Assembly (NCBI RefSeq): GCF_902497855.1
Contig: NZ_CABVHU010000001.1
Coordinates: 285,639 to 349,638 of the forward strand
From: Pseudomonas fluorescens
Lineage (GTDB): Bacteria > Pseudomonadota > Gammaproteobacteria > Pseudomonadales > Pseudomonadaceae
Reading direction: 5' to 3'
DNA: 64,000 nucleotides
Shown here: positions 60,655 through 64,000 of the stretch, one piece after another
How the letters are laid out: each line of letters starts with the position of its first letter
Numbering within the stretch: position 1 is the stretch's first letter
Notes under the pieces: generated by a model
What the model saw: the letters and a program-made list of their open reading frames with translations, nothing else
The model's database searches: none
What the model was told of the DNA's origin: nothing
Position numbers and translations under genes: made by a program

Positions 60655-62136
60655 CTAGCGCATCACAAACGGATCAGGCATGGGAGCCTGGGAAAGGTTG
60701 ATCCACACCGTCTTGAGCTCGGTGTAGGCCAGCACCGAATCGATGCCGCTTTCGCGTCCATAGCCGCTGTTCTTGAAACCGCCGATCGGCGCCATGGCCG
60801 ATACGGCGCGGTAGGTGTTGACCCAGATGATCCCGGAGCGCACGTCCCGGGCCAGGCGATGGGCGCGGCCCAGGTCGCGGGTCCAGATGCCGGCGGCGAG
60901 GCCGAACTGCGAGTCGTTGGCGATCGCCAGGGCTTCGGCTTCGTCTTTGAAGCGAATGACCGAGGCCACCGGACCGAAGACTTCTTCCTGCATGATCTTC
61001 ATCGAGTTGCTATCGCATTCGAACAGGGTCGGCTCGTAGAACCAGCCTTCGCCAAGATGCTCCGGACGCTTGCCGCCCAGGCGCAGGTGCGCACCTTCGG
61101 CGATGGCGTCGGCGACCAGGCCTTCGACCACCGCCAGTTGCTGCGCGGTGGCCATCGGCCCCATTTCGCTGCTGTCTTCCTGGGGGTTGCCGATGCGGAT
61201 GCGTTTGGCGCGTTCGACCAGGCGCTCGACGAATTCATCGTAGATCTCGTCCTGCACCAGCAGCCGTGAGCCGGACACGCAGCTCTGGCCGGAGGCCGCA
61301 TAGATCCCGGCGATGGCGCCGTTGATCGCGCTGTCGAGGTCGGCGTCGGCGAAGATGATGTTCGGCGACTTACCGCCCAGTTCCAGCGACAGCTTGGCGA
61401 AGTTTTCGGCACTGCTGCGCACCACATGCCGCGCCGTCGCAGCACCGCCGGTGAAGGCGATCTTGCGCACCAGCGGGTGGCGGGTGAGGGCGGCGCCGGT
61501 GCTCGGGCCGTAACCGGTGACCACGTTGACGACGCCCGGCGGGATGCCGGCTTCCAGTGCCAGGCGCGCCAGCTCCAGAATGGTCGCCGAGGCGTGCTCG
61601 GACGGTTTGATCACGATGGTATTGCCCGCCGCCAAAGCCGGGGCCAGTTTGATCGCGGTCAGGTACAGCGGGCTGTTCCAGGGAATGATCGCGGCGACCA
61701 CGCCCATGGCTTCGTGCACGGTGTAGGCAAACAGGTCCGGCTTGTCCAGGGGCAGGGTGCCGCCTTCGAGCTTGTCGGCCAGGCCCGCGGTGTAGTGGAA
61801 AAACTCCGGCAGGTAGCCGACCTGGCCGCGGGTTTCGCGGATCAGCTTGCCGTTGTCACGGCTTTCCAGCTGCGCCAGTTGTTCCTTGTTTTCGGCGATC
61901 AGGTCGCCCAGGCGCCGCAGCAGCTTGCCGCGAGCGGTGGCGGTCAGGCCGCGCCAGGCCGGGCTGTCGAAGGCGGTCTGCGCAGCCTGCACGGCGCGCT
62001 CGACATCGGCTTCATCGGCATCGGGCAGTTGCGCCCAGGGTTCGGCCAGGGCCGGGTTCAGGCTTTCAAAGGTCTTGCCGGACAGGGCATCGACCCATTC
62101 ACCGCCGATGCACATCTGGAAGGAGGCGAGTGTCAT
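60655..62136 (-). CDS. NAD(P)-dependent aldehyde dehydrogenase
   Basis: A 493-residue enzyme. The catalytic Glu lies in LELGGKSPNI (residues about 255-264) and the catalytic Cys in AASGQSCVSGSRLL (about 295). The nucleotide-binding FTGGAATARHV and WNSPLYLTAIKLAPALAAGN segments are standard for the superfamily. It should oxidise an aldehyde produced by the oxygenase or hydrolase step. Its start overlaps the alpha/beta hydrolase stop by 4 bp. Confidence 0.9.
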   Translation of the reverse strand: MTLASFQMCIGGEWVDALSGKTFESLNPALAEPWAQLPDADEADVERAVQAAQTAFDSPAWRGLTATARGKLLRRLGDLIAENKEQLAQLESRDNGKLIRETRGQVGYLPEFFHYTAGLADKLEGGTLPLDKPDLFAYTVHEAMGVVAAIIPWNSPLYLTAIKLAPALAAGNTIVIKPSEHASATILELARLALEAGIPPGVVNVVTGYGPSTGAALTRHPLVRKIAFTGGAATARHVVRSSAENFAKLSLELGGKSPNIIFADADLDSAINGAIAGIYAASGQSCVSGSRLLVQDEIYDEFVERLVERAKRIRIGNPQEDSSEMGPMATAQQLAVVEGLVADAIAEGAHLRLGGKRPEHLGEGWFYEPTLFECDSNSMKIMQEEVFGPVASVIRFKDEAEALAIANDSQFGLAAGIWTRDLGRAHRLARDVRSGIIWVNTYRAVSAMAPIGGFKNSGYGRESGIDSVLAYTELKTVWINLSQAPMPDPFVMR

Positions 62137-62966
62137 GCAACGATCCCCTTTATCTGGTTTTGTCGGGCGTGCGCGTTGTCGATAAATTCCAGCAGCAGCT
62201 GGTTGACCAGGCGCGGCGATTCTACCGGCATCATATGCCGCTGCTCGGCGAGCACGGCAACCGTGGCGCCGGGAATTCGCTCGGCCAGTTGCCGGGCCAT
62301 TTCCGGTGTCGAGCCCGGATCCAGTTCGCCGGTGGCGACCAGGGTCGGCACCTGGATGCTCGCCAGATCCTCGGCGCGGTACATGTCCTGGGTGGCGAAC
62401 AGCTCATAAGTGGTCAGGTAACCCTGCGGGTCATTGTCGGCCAGGGTTTGGCGCAAGGCGGCGATCTGCGCCGGGTTGGCCGCCTGGTATTCGCGGCTGA
62501 ACCAGCGCGACAGCGCGGCTTCGGCGTTGGCATCCGGGCCGTGCTCGGCCGCCTGGGCGGTGCGGGCGATGACGCCGGCACGCTGTTCGGCGCTGCGATT
62601 GAACACGCTGTTGAGCACCACCAGGCCTTGCAGGCGTTGCGGGTAGTGCAAGGCAAACGCCCGCGCCACCAGCCCGCCCATGGAAAAGCCGATCACCGTC
62701 GCCTGGGGCAACTGCAGGTGGTCGAGCAGCTCCAGCAACTGGTCGGCATAACCGAGCAGGGGGGTGCCGCTGGCCGGACGCGGGCTGGCGCCATGGCCGA
62801 GCATGTCGTAGGCGATCACGCGGTATTTAGTGGCCAGGCCAACGACCTGGCCGCCCCACATTTCTTTGTTCAGGCCCACGCCGTGGATCAAGACCACGGG
62901 CTGGCCTTGGCCGGTCGCCAGGTAACTGGTGCCAGCCGGGGTACGTTCAGCGGTGAGCCGAATCAT
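62133..62966 (-). CDS. Alpha/beta-fold hydrolase, RutD/NicD-like
   Basis: A 277-residue serine hydrolase. The nucleophile elbow is GFSMGG (residues about 93-98), the oxyanion loop LIHGVGLNKEMWGG, and the catalytic His is in EQRHMMPVESP near residue 245, with an Asp in TGELDPGS. Within the fold it could be an ester, amide or C-C bond hydrolase; RutD (aminoacrylate/ureidoacrylate hydrolysis) and NicD (formylmaleamate deformylase) are close functional analogues. The ATG at 62966 has AGGAG seven bases upstream. Confidence 0.85.
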   Translation of the reverse strand: MIRLTAERTPAGTSYLATGQGQPVVLIHGVGLNKEMWGGQVVGLATKYRVIAYDMLGHGASPRPASGTPLLGYADQLLELLDHLQLPQATVIGFSMGGLVARAFALHYPQRLQGLVVLNSVFNRSAEQRAGVIARTAQAAEHGPDANAEAALSRWFSREYQAANPAQIAALRQTLADNDPQGYLTTYELFATQDMYRAEDLASIQVPTLVATGELDPGSTPEMARQLAERIPGATVAVLAEQRHMMPVESPRLVNQLLLEFIDNAHARQNQIKGIVA

Positions 62967-63011
62967 GGAGCGCTCCTGCATGCCTTTTTGTTGTAGTTAG
63001 GCTGACCGGGA

Positions 63012-63602
63012 TTACTGGGCTTTTTCGGCCGCCAGTTCTTCCAGATCGATGTAACGGTTGCCGATGCGTGGGTGCAGGCGGCCGCCGTCGGCGCAACCCA
63101 GGACCACGACGATTTCGTCGGCGCGCGGTGCATCTTCGATTTGCATTTCCAGGGTGATGTAGTGCGAACGCAGGCCTTCGTCGTCCTTGTGCATCATCGG
63201 AATCTGGATCGAAGTACCCGGGCCGCCGCGCTTGTTGGTGAAGCTCAGGTAGCTCTTGGCTTTCACCGCTTCGCGGTAATGGTTGCCGAAGCGCAGGGTG
63301 TGGATGACGGCGGAGGCGTGCTCGATTTCGCCCTCGGCGCCGACCACGGCCGCCTTGCCATACGCTTCGATCTTCTCGGCGCCGCCGATGATGCCGACCA
63401 GACGCTCGACCATCATGGCGCCGAGGTCGGAGCAGTTCTCGCGGATCTGTGGTTTCAGGTCTTCGACAAAACCGTTGCCCACCCAAGGGTTTTTCATGAC
63501 GACGGCCAGGCCAACCATGGTCACGGGTTTGTCAGCGGCCTTGCCGCCTTCGATGAAGGTTTCTTCGACGTAGCTGACGATCTTGCGGATTTCGAAACTC
63601 AT
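63012..63602 (-). CDS. DUF1185 (amino acid synthesis) family protein
   Basis: A 196-residue protein starting MSFEIRKIVSYVEETFIEGG and containing PVTMVGLAVVMKNPWVGNGF, MVERLVGIIGGAEKIEAYGK and LRFGNHYREAVKAKSYLSF, the PF06684/DUF1185 landmarks. Structures of this family are known to resemble the chorismate-mutase/RidA-like fold, which is also the fold of RutC in the pyrimidine pathway. It heads the DUF1185-hydrolase-ALDH-reductase-CMD operon; operator site 6 lies 41 bp upstream. Function unknown. Confidence 0.87.
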   Translation of the reverse strand: MSFEIRKIVSYVEETFIEGGKAADKPVTMVGLAVVMKNPWVGNGFVEDLKPQIRENCSDLGAMMVERLVGIIGGAEKIEAYGKAAVVGAEGEIEHASAVIHTLRFGNHYREAVKAKSYLSFTNKRGGPGTSIQIPMMHKDDEGLRSHYITLEMQIEDAPRADEIVVVLGCADGGRLHPRIGNRYIDLEELAAEKAQ

Positions 63603-63642
63603 GAGCTGCTCCGTAGGAGGTTTTGGGTGTCTGTGCGTCTGA

Positions 63643-63658
63643 TGGTATACCATAATAC
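63643..63658 (-). promoter_or_regulatory. Regulon operator site 6 (DUF1185 operon)
   Basis: TGGTATACCATAATAC, identical to sites 1 and 5, 41 bp before the DUF1185 start at 63602. It should control the whole DUF1185-to-CMD operon, with read-through to the GntR gene giving autoregulation. Confidence 0.82.
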
Positions 63659-63711
63659 CGGAAGCACAAGTCCCTCGGATGAGTTTCTGGTCGGACGGTT
63701 TGAAAAAGGGG

Positions 63712-64000
63712 GATTTGTAGGAGCCGGCTTGCTGGCGAAGACGGTGGCACATTCAGAAGGGGGGTTGGCTGACAGACCGCTTTCGCTGGCAAGCCAGCTC
63801 CTACAGAGGGCTTTGGTGGATGCCAAATCGGTGAACGACAGGGATACGGTGTAGGAGCCGGCTTGCTGGCGAAGGCGGTGGCACATTCAATAGAGGTGTT
63901 GGCTGGCGGACCGCTTTCGCTGGCAAGCCAGCTCCTACAGAGGGCTTTGGTGGACGCCAAATCGGTGAACGACAGGGATACGGTGTAGGAGCCGGCTTGC
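63712..64000. repeat. REP tandem array, two units of 134 bp and a third cut by the window end
   Basis: TGTAGGAGCCGGCTTGCTGG begins at 63716, 63850 and 63984, period 134 bp, each with CGCTTTCGCTGGCAAGCCAG as facing arm and GGTGAACGACAGGGATACGG as spacer. The region carries no gene; the next gene lies beyond the window. Confidence 0.9.

Overview
This is a 64-kb stretch of a Pseudomonas chromosome, most likely from the P. fluorescens group. The evidence is gene content and order (catR-catBCA-benR-benABCD, a six-gene Mrp antiporter, PpnN, DUF2789, DUF2946 and DUF3087 proteins), high-GC codon usage, and the many REP/BIME repeats of the GTAGGAGCNGGCTTGC type. No rRNA, tRNA, CRISPR array, phage, integrase or transposase gene was seen.

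Layout. 1-6.1 kb: the end of a chemoreceptor gene, small conserved proteins, an orphan glycine-betaine-type binding protein and a TonB-dependent receptor paired with a DUF2946 protein. 7.1-13.2 kb: a tightly overlapping mrpACDEFG operon for a Na+(K+)/H+ antiporter. 13.3-25 kb: mixed housekeeping and regulatory genes (EamA exporter with a divergent XRE-cupin regulator, FAD protein, orphan response regulator, ppnN, diguanylate cyclase, azlCD, polysaccharide deacetylase lipoprotein). 25.2-33.6 kb: the complete benzoate-to-muconolactone segment with both regulators; a CatR-type operator and two BenR/XylS-type direct repeats can be read directly. 33.6-38.8 kb: Nudix, rtcB, small proteins, and an Rrf2 regulator divergent from a type-II NADH dehydrogenase-like flavoprotein. 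39.4-42.6 kb: a PuuB-like amine oxidase, an XRE-cupin regulator and a glutamine-synthetase-like ligase, forming a gamma-glutamylation type amine catabolic unit.

43-64 kb is the most interesting part. It carries a luciferase-like (LLM) flavin monooxygenase, two close flavin reductase paralogues, an isochorismatase-fold amidase, an alpha/beta hydrolase, an aldehyde dehydrogenase, a DUF1185 protein, a carboxymuconolactone-decarboxylase-like protein, a DUF1330 protein, two NCS1 nucleobase-type permeases, a PotABCD-type ABC importer, an extra RibBX flavin-biosynthesis enzyme, a zinc-ribbon Nudix hydrolase and a GntR/FCD regulator. Six intergenic sites share a 16-bp operator core, TGGTATACCATAATAC or TGGAATACCATAATAT, and together they control seven transcription starts. 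This defines a local regulon that resembles the Rut pyrimidine pathway in parts list but not in gene identity. My inference is an uncharacterised FMNH2-dependent N-heterocycle (or related amide) catabolic pathway that also increases its own flavin supply. The substrate cannot be read from the sequence.

Repeats are the other striking feature: a 7 x 68-bp array, an 8 x 132-bp REP array flanked by ~310-bp inverted repeats, a 4.5 x 133-bp array, and REPs or palindromes lying on the stop codons of at least three genes. A short in-frame remnant of a LivF-like ABC ATPase lies at 15.2 kb. Gene starts were chosen by Shine-Dalgarno position and family length; all similarity statements come from reading the translations by eye, not from database searches.
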